Assembly (NCBI GenBank): GCA_004431415.1
Contig: QPMI01000015.1
Coordinates: 434,001 to 498,000, forward strand
DNA from: Cyanophora paradoxa
Taxonomy: Eukaryota > Glaucocystophyceae > Cyanophorales > Cyanophoraceae
Direction: 5' to 3'
DNA length: 64,000 bases
The notes under the pieces were generated by a model that was not told the DNA's origin, did not search any database, and worked only from the letters and a program-made list of their open reading frames with translations. Position numbers and translations under genes: made by a program. This document shows, piece by piece, positions 55,701-64,000 of the stretch (positions within the stretch are counted from its first letter, which is position 1; each line of letters opens with the position of its first letter).

Positions 55701-58547
55701 CTGGGCGTTCTGCAGAACGGTGTTATCCCCCAGAGCAACCCACTCACCGGTCGCCTGATTCTGGATCGCCCAGGTCCACTTGATCCAGTCCCCGCTCGGT
55801 CCTGCGAAGAGCTTTTATTCAGTACTAGCCCAGCTTTATTTTATATACGCCGCAAAAACCCGAGCTCTAAGCAGAGGCCCACCGAGCATCTTCAAGTGCA
55901 GCTCGAGGGAAGTGAGATTTTGCGCCGCCGCGTCCGACATGGCGGGGAGGTCGAGCGTGAAGAACGTGACCGACGCCGTCGTAGTCGTGTTTCCAGACGT
56001 GAACTGGGCACGACGAGATCATCATTGACCCCGAACACGTTCGAACATCAAACGGAACGGACCTGAACAGAGTCGCTCCACCAGCAGCCGTTGTCTGCGG
56101 AGCCGTTGCAGGCGCCCGCCGTCTGCAAGGCCACCACGCCCTTGCTCGATCCGGACACGGTGCCCTGCGCGAAAGCGTGCGCATTATTGAAGAATTTAAG
56201 CGTTTGATAGTTCACGCGCACCGACTGGGACTCGAGCTTGCTTGGCTGTGCCGTCAGCGTAACAGCGCCCGAGGGCGCGCGGAAGCGGATCCGCATGTAC
56301 TCGATGTTGATCGCGTCCGCCTTAAGCGCTGCGTACTCGATTTAATATAAGGAGGATTCGTGTTTTTGTATTTAATAATAATAATGATAGGTTCGATGCT
56401 AATGCCGCGCACTGATGCAGGTCTGGCGGACGAGGACCGAGTAGGTCGAGCCGACTTTCTTGAGGAACGGCGATGCAGGGCCGGCCAGGGAGAAGGTCAG
56501 CGGCACCCACGTCCTGGGACAATTGCGTGAATCCAACTGCACAGCGGAGCACGTGCTGCAGGTTCTACTGAACTACGTAAACGAACCAGGACTGAGAGAG
56601 GGGAACGGCGGCGGTGTCGCCGAGCTTGACCCACTGGCCCGAGGCCTGGTCCTGCACCTCCCACGCCCACGTGATCCAGGCGCCGTGCGGGCCTGCAGAG
56701 TTTGTCGGGCGCGTCCAAGAACGAATTTCAATGTTCGGAGATGGCGCACCCCGCATCTTGACGAAGAACGCGAGGTCCGAGAAGGTTTGGGCGGTGGAGT
56801 CGAACACGGACGGCAGCTGGAGCCCGATGATCGTGCTCGAGCGCGTCGCGGTCGTGTTCCCGGACAGAAACTGCACGCGAAGTCTCCTTTAAATATTCTG
56901 GGTTGTAACGGCAGGCCTCGCAATATATAGCTGCAGACCTGAACGGCCTCGCTCCAGCAGCCCTCGGTGCCGGTGCAGGCGTCGACGATTTCCTGCATCG
57001 CTGCGATGCCTTTGCTCGGAAGGATGACCTCGCCCTTCCAAGTCCGCGAAATCAGCATCAAGCGCGAAAACGTGGATATCATGGTACTTTTGGCACCGAT
57101 TCCGTCGTGAGAGAGGCGGGGAATGCGTCGATGAACATTGAGTTTGACTCTGTCGACGTCGAGCTCGAGGCCAGCGCGGTCGTTGGTGACGGGGTCGGAG
57201 TGGCGAGAACGATATTGATGGGCGTCGGCGACGAGAGCCGAGCGCGCATGAACTCGATGTTGGTCGTGTCGGCCCGCAGGGCTGAGCACGCGGAATGAGA
57301 AGATTAAAATCGACGCCGCGAGTGTGTGTTATTTCTGATTTATAGATCTAAAACGACAGCCCTGCGCACTCTCGCAGGTCTGCCTGACAAGGACGGAGTA
57401 CGTCGTGCCGGTCTTCAGCAGGTACTGAGAGGCGGGGCCGGCCAGAGGGGCGAAGTCCAGCGTCACCCACGTCCTGCGCAGAGCCTCCTCAATAAATATG
57501 ACGTCGCCGACTCAACTGGATGGAACGTACCAGGACTGGGAGGAGGGAATGACGGTGTTGTCGCCGAGCTTGACCCACTCTTTCGTCGCCTGGTTCTGGA
57601 CCTCCCACACCCACTTGATCCAACCGCCGTCCGGACCTAAATATAATTAGCATTAATGCACAAACGTCGACGGATGCATGTGAGAATGGCGGATCTTACT
57701 AGAGTCTATATTTTCCGCAATCAAGAATTAAATGAGCATGCGCACCTCGCGTTTTCACGGAAACCTGGAGCGACGACAGGCTCTGGGCAGATGCTTCGGA
57801 TATTTCCGGCAGCTCGAGATGAATCACGTTAATAGAGCGCGTCTCAACAGTGTCGCCAGAGCCGAACTGCAGAACTTAGAACATCAGATCCCCGCTGATG
57901 ATGAGCCCCGAGGTGAAATATTATCTTTGTTCACTCGCACTCTGAATGCGAGCTCGGGCTATGCAGCATCAGATTGCGCACCGGAGACGAATCCCCCCAG
58001 CAGCCCTCTGTGCCGGTGCACGCGTCGACCGCCGTCCGCATCGGAGCGACGCTCGGTGTCACGGCTGAGGGCGGGCCCTGTACATGTGCGCAAAATCAGC
58101 CCAAATATAAATCGATATCAAGAACAAAGCTTTAGAGCATGCGCACCGAGATGGACGTAATCTTAGTCGGGAGTGCATCCACAAAGTAGGCCTCCGATCG
58201 CGAGTTAGTCTGGAGCAGCGCGCGCCGAGATGCGGCGGCATCCGGGCCTAGGCCTGCGCCAATATCGACAGGCCCTGAGGCGCGACTCGTGAGCTCGCGC
58301 GAGCTTGAGAGACAGATTCTGGTTTTCTAACGCGCGCATTGCATGAGCTTCACGGACCGACGGCGATGCCGGCGCCCTTCAGAGAAGGCGCGGTGTGATC
58401 ATGAGCTTCAACCGTGCTGGGACTGCGGGCGGCCCCTCGCACGCTGGACTGCAGGGTCGCGCCCGCGAAAAATGCCAGCAGCCCGAGGCCGAGCGCCAGC
58501 AGGACCAAGACCGCCCGGTCGCGCGCCTGCGTGCGCGCCTCCCCCAT
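49704..58547 (-). CDS. Membrane-anchored modular protein with C-terminal polysaccharide deacetylase domain (CE4/CE18-like)
   Basis: The ATG at 58547 opens MGEARTQARDRAVLVLLALG, with one hydrophobic segment near the N-terminus: a signal anchor or signal peptide. Five tandem modules of unknown fold follow (listed separately). The C-terminal third resembles NodB-fold deacetylases. RRIYFSGQIDDMGFLDS spans an intron at 52098-52168 and supplies the metal-binding Asp pair. DDFIWITHTWSHEFMTT, also across an intron, supplies the HxxxH metal motif (51573-51587), followed by YNIEFAKHLFGGSVGYKTHS. GDFGNHFLSSYVANLW (52.3 kb) lies upstream. The C-terminus reads CRVPVTMEGLSPETLARYAG and ends FASPIAL, stop at 49704-49706. 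Family knowledge: such enzymes remove N- or O-acetyl groups from extracellular polysaccharides; the fungal Agd3 group is my best match from memory. Substrate unknown. A paralogue begins at 63657. Confidence 0.75.
53500..58300 (-). repeat. Five tandem multi-exon modules in the deacetylase gene
   Basis: A characteristic line recurs at about 57.6, 56.65, 55.75, 54.82 and 53.9 kb, for example GAWITWAWEVQDQASGQWVK, GDWIKWTWAIQNQATGEW and GTWLRWSWAALNHSTGEW, each followed by LGD and SQ/AQ-W. Between these lie recurring exons. One has a Cys pair (ACTGTEGCWSEAVQV, ACTGKQDCWSDYVAV, CNDTQGCWTEIVQV). Another gives strands like LPYLKKTGATYSVTIRQTC. Period about 0.85-1.0 kb, with introns in matching places. 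Fold not recognised; a beta-sandwich, perhaps glycan-binding, is inference. Confidence 0.8.
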
Positions 58548-59462
58548 TCCCTCCTCACGTCTGCGCGTGCACGTGCGCTGACCCTGGCCTGCGCGGGTGC
58601 ATGTCCCAGTGAGCATCTCAGAACCTCGCGGCGCGCTCTGCACGATCGCACATGCATGCGCAGTGCTCGGGGCAGGCTTTCTAAGCGCATAGGCATGCGG
58701 ACGGATGAAGATGCGCACGCGCACCTCGATTTGCGCAAGCGAGCGCTCCGCCGATCTAGATCGAAATTCCTCGGGATGTGCAGAGCTGCGGCTGCTTGCT
58801 GCCGCAGTGAGATAGCGGAGCAGCTGCTTTGACAGCAGAGCACTGCGGCAGCTGCTGGGCGAAGCTGTGTGCAACCACAAGCGCGTGCGAAAAAACCGGT
58901 TTTCGTAATGACGCAATTTTGGATGCAGATGAATCGTGATCATAGAATGGAGCGCGCGTGACCGGAGTGAATCATTGAATTCGAATCAGCATGCAGATCG
59001 AAGTGGTTTTCGTGACCGGTTCGCGAACTTCAGCTGCTACTAGGCCAGGTCAGCGAACCAGGCTAAAGCTAGCTCTCCGCATGCGTCAGGCCCCTAGCTA
59101 GCTATCTAGCCCAGCTCAGCGGCTAGCCCTTCTAGCTATATAGCTACCTAGCGCTAGCCCTAGCTTGCTTGCCGTCGACATCCGACGGTCCCGCGCTTCT
59201 CCGGCCTCCCCATACGCATAAAAAATATTCTCGTTTCACTATAGCAATATTTAATAGCTAGCTATATATATAGAGAGAACTGAAGCTCACTCGAGAGACA
59301 GAGGGGGAGCTAGGTAATCATGAGAGAAGAGATTGCAAGAGATCGAATTTTGAGGGAGCTTAATTTAGAGAGGAGAAATCAAAGGTCTGTATATCTACCC
59401 GATCTTAAGCTTGCAATCGCCTCACGGTTGCATAGGGCTATATCGCACTCCAAACACGCGGA
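58548..59462. other. Divergent intergenic region, TAGC-rich
   Basis: TAGCTAGC/CTAGCTAT simple-sequence patches lie at 59065-59160 and 59250-59275. TGCAGCTGC/GCGCATGC palindromes lie nearer the deacetylase start. An open frame from 59320 (MREEIARDRILRELNLERR) could be a first exon of the next gene but is unsupported. No RNA gene was seen. Confidence 0.5.
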
Positions 59463-60737
59463 ATGGATTCCCGCGACTCCGGGATCGTCCCCAGCGAGGC
59501 AAGGTACCAGAAACTGTTCACGAGGGTCAGCATGAAATTCTTTCATCCGGTTCGTGCCCCCGCGCAGATCGAATTCGCAGGCCACCAGATCAGGCCTCCG
59601 CGGCCGTGCTTTGCACAGGTTACAGGCCGCGTGAAGATCTCGGAAGTGCCATACCTTCTTGTGAAGCCCGATCTCTCGATCGCCGGCAGCGAAACTCGCC
59701 TCCAGGTTTGCGATTGTGCGGAATTTCGCGCCTTTGGAATTCCGGGATCCCTCTCAGCTCGTTCGAACGGCCCGCAGTGGCAGGAAAGGGCGAATTCGCG
59801 CCACGCAATCGAGGCGCTCCGCCTCTTCGATCGCCTGCAGAGCACGACCTTGGATTTTGCGCATGCGGATGAAATTACACGAGTCGTCGACCGCCTGTGC
59901 GAGGTAATGCGTGCGGGAACTTGTCACGTGAATTCGCAAAGATCAAATTTCGCGCATTTGCGCAGGTCGCCATGCAATCGGTCAAGGACCGATCGTCGTG
60001 GCCGCCCGACCTGCAGCAATCCGTCAGCCCTATGCACATGCCCGCGGCGCTAATTATAAGGGCCCGCTATAGCTACGCGGTGGACATGGCAGAGCTTTCC
60101 TCCTCGGCGCTCTGCTGGCGCTTCAACAGCTTGATTATTGGATCCGTAATGTCAAAAGACGTCTTCGATACCGCAGAGGTCGCTCCGCGCTTGGCCATAG
60201 CCATGGCCGCCACAGATGCCGATCGATATCTTATTATTATGAAAATGACACCACGCAGACTGCCGTAGAAATGGGGAATTTCCTCGCGATCGGCGAGGAC
60301 CCCCTGGCCAGCACCGAGGGCTCGTCCATCGATTGTAAGCTCTACCGCCTCACGCAGGCTTCCGTCCTCTCGAACTTCAACATGGCGCAAATCCTACACC
60401 TTTTCAAGGGCGACTACCGGCTTGCGATCAAATATTACATGGTGCGCGCGCGATCGCGCCCGAGGTCTGAATCTCCGGCAGACTCGCGTTCGAAGCCTAC
60501 GCCTGCTTTTTTGAAACGTAGTCCGCGCACGCGCAGACCGTCATCCGCCACGAAGTTTTCTGGACCTTCTTCGAGGCGAAACCGGACGACGCCGACGCGC
60601 TGCGGATGCCGGCCTTCAAAGACCCGCGGCTCAGAGTTATCCTCGAAGCTACGTGCGAGAACCTGTCCGCCTGCTACGCGAAGACCGGCAACGACAAGGC
60701 CTCTTTCTCCTTCAGACACGTCTGCCGGCGCCATTAA
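59463..60737 (+). CDS. TPR-like helical protein, exon structure partial
   Basis: Not assigned to a family. The ATG at 59463 opens MDSRDSGIVPSEARYQKLFT; upstream exons are possible. Coding-like segments include AIEALRLFDRLQSTTLDFAH (59.8 kb) and, after an intron, ASVLSNFNMAQILHLFKGDY then RLAIKYYM (60.36-60.44 kb), a TPR-type helix pair. The last segment reads LAFEAYACFFE, TVIRHEVFWTFFEAKPDDAD and LSACYAKTGNDKASFSFRHV, stop at 60735-60737. An in-frame TAG near 60526 sits between two of these segments, so a very short intron or a disabling mutation must be invoked. It might be the 5' part of the adjacent RING gene's unit, which also has a TPR exon, or a separate gene. Confidence 0.5.
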
Positions 60738-60879
60738 TTTATCCCGTTATGCAATGACTCCTGGAAGCTATTAAATACTGCGCATGCTGCAGTGCGCGCG
60801 GAAAGTCAGCAGGATTCACGCAACGGCGACACGGCTCGATATCGATGACGAGGCGGATCGATATCAGCGCGCCGGCGCC

Positions 60880-63152
60880 ATGGCCAGCCAGGGCTCGAGT
60901 TCCAAGCAACCATCGAGCTCGAGCCCCGCGGCCGGGCCCGCTCCGCCGTTTCCAGAAAATCGCCTCTTAAGCTTCAGAACTTCTCAGAAACCCGCATCGA
61001 GCCCACCGCCAGCACGCCCCAGCAGGGCATCTCCGATGGCCACATCGATCGACAGCCCAGGCCCGGCCGCGGCCGGCGCCGACGACGTTGAAGTGGCCGC
61101 ACCTCCGAAGCGGACGCCAGCTGCAGGCCTTGAGCGAGCCTCGAGCAGCGAGGCCCCGGCCGCCCAGAACCCGGCACCGATCACGGGCCCGCCGCAAGCC
61201 GCCCCATCGCAATCGGCGGACCAGCCTACAAATGCGTCCTCATCAATTGCAACGTCATCCAGTGAGAAGCGAAACAGGAAGAAGATCGCGAGCGCGAAGG
61301 TGCCCCAAGTCTAAAGCGCTCGGGTCCTCTTCCTAGCTGCGATCATCTCTTGTTAATATTCCACAGGCCAGGGCGGCCGAGCTGATGGCGCAGTCTGTGT
61401 GGGAAGCCGCGAAGGATCAGCTTCTCTCCGCCCTGCAGGTATATATAGTGATCAAATTTTAAAGACTCTTAGGCTTCGATTCGCGTGCACGCCTGAAAGC
61501 TTCAGCTGATTGTTGTATAAATTGCGAATGCGCAGCGCGACCCGAGCGATGTGGATGCCCGCTTTGCCCTTGTCGCGTGCCTCTATCGGCTCTCAGATTT
61601 CGAATCGGCCCGCGACGAGGGGGAGAGCGTTCTCCGCCTGCTCCCCTCTGGAGATGAGCGTCTGGGCCGGTGCGCCCCAGCTTGAATTTCAAAATATATA
61701 ACGCGTATTAACCACGGGTTGTGCTGGCGCTTGATTTTCGCAGGGTCCAAGCGCTACTTTCCGAAGTCTCACTTGCCGTTCAGCACAGCCGCTCCGACGC
61801 TGCCGCGGCCGCGGAAGCCAGCACTGATTCTGCTCACCCTGACGAGGCGCCCTCGGAAGCGTTGAAAGCGCCAGAAGCCGCCAAGGCCGGCGCAGATTCT
61901 GCGTACGACGTGAGGGACGATCGTGATCATGGCGCCGGCCCCCCGCCGGCAGCTGCAGTCGCGATCAGTGCACATGCGAGCGGTGAAGTCCCGTCGGAAG
62001 TGCCGGCGCCGGCGCCAGAGGCAGAGTCGACGTCTTCGGCTCTGTCCCCTTCAGCGGTGTGCGATGTGAAATTTGCACGGGTGCTCTTGCAAATTTAAAT
62101 TTAAAGCGGACACTGATGACGAGCAGATTGAGAGACCGATGGCCAGTGAGCGTACTCTGACGGAGGCGGAGGCGGAGCCGGAAATCGTCCCAAAGGCGCC
62201 GGCGCCGGCGCCGGCGGCGCGCAAGGCGAAGAAGAAGCACGCAGCGCCGCAGGCCCCGCCCGCGAAGTCCGTGTACGTGTGCCGCTACTTCGCGCAGGGC
62301 TTCTGCCGTCTCGGGCACCACTGCCGATTCCTGCACCCCGTCAGCACCGGCGCAGCGCCGGTTTCAGAGTGCACTCAATCCTTCTTCTGATATTCATATC
62401 TTAAGCTTGTTCTAAACTCGGACCCTTCTCAGATCTTCGGGAGTTTCGTCAGCCTCATCTCCCGCCCGCGGCCGCCGCAGCAGCGCCGAGGGCGAGTGCG
62501 CCATCTGCAGCGAGCCGCTGATCGCGCCGAGCACGCGCGGCCCCGCCCGCCGCCTCTACTGCGGACGTGCGCCGACCTTTTATGTATGCGTCATCGTGTT
62601 TTAAATCTTCCCTCCGCGATTTTCGCAGACGAGTTCCACGGCGCGTGTGTCGACGGCTGGGCGCGCTCGGACTTCTCGGATGGCTGCTGCCCCATCTGCC
62701 GCGCCCCGCTCGATCGCGACGGATCGCAGCTCCAGCTCGCGACGCAAGTGGGGCCAGCAGCCGCTGCTGTTTCGCAGACCGCCTTGAGCTCTTCGGCCCC
62801 GGTTCCTGCCGCTGTCTTGGAGGCCGCAAGATCTGGACCGCCCTCTCCGTCCTCGAGTCCCCACCCATTTGCATGCACTGGCGTTCGAATTCCGCCGGCC
62901 CGCTCGCGTCCCTACCAGCCGCCCTGGGGCGGCGCGCCCCCTCCGGCGTCGGGCCGAGCCGCAGACGACGTCGACGTCGCTTCGATGCAGCGGCGGCTGG
63001 CGGAGATGCGAGCCGAGCTCGCGGCGGCGGCGGAGCGGGAGGCGAGGCTCGCTGCTGAGCTGGCGGAGGTGCAGAGGCGAGGCGCCGCGTCCCGCGGCCA
63101 GCGCGCGAATTCAAACACCAGGCCTCCTGCTTACGGTCGTCGTGAAGTGTGA
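60880..63152 (+). CDS. CCCH zinc finger and RING protein (makorin-like combination; probable E3 ligase)
   Basis: The ATG at 60880 (MASQGSSSKQPSSSSPAAGP) opens a disordered Ser/Pro/Ala region. Later exons give AELMAQSVWEAAKDQLLSAL and a TPR-type unit (DPSDVDARFALVACLYRLSD, 61.54 kb). A CCCH finger follows at 62.27-62.34 kb: VCRYFAQGFCRLGHHCRFLH (C-x7-C-x5-C-x3-H). The RING starts at ECAICSEPL (62.5 kb). Removing intron 62567-62628 yields RLYCGHEFHGACVDGW and CCPICRAPLDRDG. The tail has a coiled coil (SMQRRLAEMRAELAAAAERE) and ends at 63152 inside a tandem repeat. RING plus CCCH recalls makorins, but order and number differ. E3 activity and RNA binding are inferred from the domains. Confidence 0.8.
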
Positions 63153-63400
63153 TCGCAGTCGCCTGATTCGGCCATGGAAACCGAAATTTATTTGCGTGTA
63201 ATCCGCCAACAGTACTTGTATGGGATCCAACATTGATTGAAGGGACAAGGGGCCGGGGCAACGGGTCAAGTGTGATCGCAGTCGCTTAATTCGGCCATGG
63301 AAGCCGAAATTTATTTGCGTGTAATCCGCCAACAGTACTTCTATGGGATCCAACATTGATTGAAGGGGCAAGGGGCCGGGGCAACGGGTCGGGCCTCGGT
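63145..63400. repeat. Two tandem copies of a 123-bp unit over the RING gene stop codon
   Basis: The unit begins AAGTGTGATCGCAGTCGC at 63145 and again at 63268, and runs through AACAGTACTT(G/C)TATGGGATC to GGGGCAACGGGTC. Copies differ at only a few bases. A third, shorter piece (GATTGATTGAAGGGGCAAGG) follows near 63411. The TGA of the RING gene (63150-63152) lies in the first copy. Confidence 0.95.
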
Positions 63401-63656
63401 GGGTTCGAAGATTGATTGATTGAAGGGGCAAGGGGACCCACATACCCAGCTCGATTTGCGGGCGAATTTGCCGCTCTAACTACATATATAAAGTCATGAT
63501 CAACTGCACTTCACTTCAAATTGCGGATTCATAATTGGTTTACAAATGAATATTCCGGGGCAAATTTGCATATATAATACTGCTGTCAAATGGCGCTCTG
63601 CCGGCGCCTCAAAGCGCTATACAAGATACAACCCGTGCAGACGCGGATGTGAAGGG
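63401..63656. other. Convergent intergenic region
   Basis: The tail of the 123-bp repeat family, then AT-rich DNA with no gene or RNA that I can recognise; it is the 3' flank of the partial deacetylase paralogue on the minus strand. Confidence 0.55.
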
Positions 63657-64000
63657 CTAGAGAGCGATTTGGCTCGCGAACTTGAGGAGGACGGGGACGC
63701 CGGCTTCGAGGTCGACCCACGCGGTGCGTTCCACGCCGTACTGCTCCTCGCTCACCGCCCCCGCGTACTGCGCGAGCGTCTCCGCCGAGAGCCCGCCCAT
63801 CGTGACTGCGCATGCGCGCGTTGTGCCACCGATGAGCGCGATCTCAATCGGCCCCGCGCCGCCGAGCAGCGGTAGCTGGGCCGAGAGAAAGGGATGGGCG
63901 TCGACATCGCACCCGGCACGCGGCAGGCCATCTTCGAAGACAAGAGGACCCCGGTCCACGCCCCGTTCTCCATCCGCAGGCGAGCCTGCGCATTGTGGTA
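63657..64000 (-). CDS. C-terminal end of a second deacetylase-type paralogue (5' part outside window)
   Basis: Two exons are visible. The upstream one contains MENGAWTGVLLSSKMACRVP. Splicing at a GTGCG donor (intron about 63807-63915) leads to VTMGGLSAETLAQYAGAVSE and VDLEAGVPVLLKFASQIAL, stop at 63657-63659. The corresponding C-terminus of the gene at 49704-58547 has the same two exons and the same intron position (ENGTWTGLLLSS; CRVPVTMEGLSPETLARYAG). The catalytic part lies beyond the window, so enzyme function rests on paralogy alone. Confidence 0.75.
   Translation of the reverse strand, partial: PQCAGSPADGERGVDRGPLVFEDGLPRAGCDVDAHPFLSAQLPLLGGAGPIEIALIGGTTRACAVTMGGLSAETLAQYAGAVSEEQYGVERTAWVDLEAGVPVLLKFASQIAL

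Noticed and set aside
59320-59535. Open frame starting MREEIARDRILREL as first exon of the TPR-like gene
   Set aside because: No donor that joins it convincingly to the next segment could be identified; upstream DNA is simple TAGC-rich sequence.
1-64000. tRNA or rRNA genes
   Set aside because: Scanning by eye found no cloverleaf with TTCRANNC-type B box in context and no rRNA-like sequence; a covariance-model search would be needed to exclude a diverged tRNA.

Overview
The window is nuclear DNA of a GC-rich, intron-dense unicellular eukaryote, probably a microalga or related protist. Coding runs are broken every 100-300 bp by short spliceosomal introns (34-180 nt, mostly GTGCG...CAG). There are no bacterial operons, ribosome binding sites, rRNA or tRNA genes that I can see. 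Taxonomic placement below 'protist' is inference. Introns and intergenic DNA are AT-richer and full of short palindromes (GATC, AGCT, TCGCGA). Gene spans are given as one interval per gene; exon limits are given where splicing could be worked out by hand.

Left part (1-15.3 kb). An NLR-like STAND protein on the minus strand has an MGCGCS acylation signal, a helical region, NACHT, pentapeptide repeats and a WD40 propeller in which every blade is its own exon; it runs off the left edge. Next, also minus, is a VWA-domain alpha-kinase of the VwkA type. A plus-strand hypothetical gene follows, and a 360-bp piece of it is duplicated between the first two genes.

Middle (15.3-33.5 kb). A plus-strand helical (TPR/SMYD-like) protein ends in a RING finger. 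A large minus-strand type I membrane protein has a signal peptide, CUB-like, Ig-like and TIG modules, one membrane segment and a long tail. A 5-kb intergenic island holds a MITE-like inverted-repeat element and a pair of near-identical 850-bp direct repeats. These flank a 1.84-kb internal region with a polymerase-associated-looking ORF, and GGTACC abuts both outer ends.

Right part (33.5-64 kb). A 12-kb minus-strand NBAS/Sec39 homologue (ER-Golgi tethering) has unusual GTACCCC intron starts. A divergent hypothetical gene begins 39 bp from it. A folate-receptor-like membrane protein and a small hypothetical gene follow. A minus-strand membrane-anchored protein then combines five tandem copies of an unrecognised multi-exon module with a polysaccharide deacetylase domain. 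Finally come a TPR-like gene, a CCCH plus RING gene, and the 3' end of a second deacetylase paralogue leaving the right edge.

No pathway ties all genes together. Two themes recur: signalling or surveillance (NLR-like, VWA-kinase, two RING proteins) and cell-surface or glycan biology (CUB/TIG receptor, folate-receptor-like protein, two deacetylase paralogues). A third theme is repeat-by-exon gene construction.
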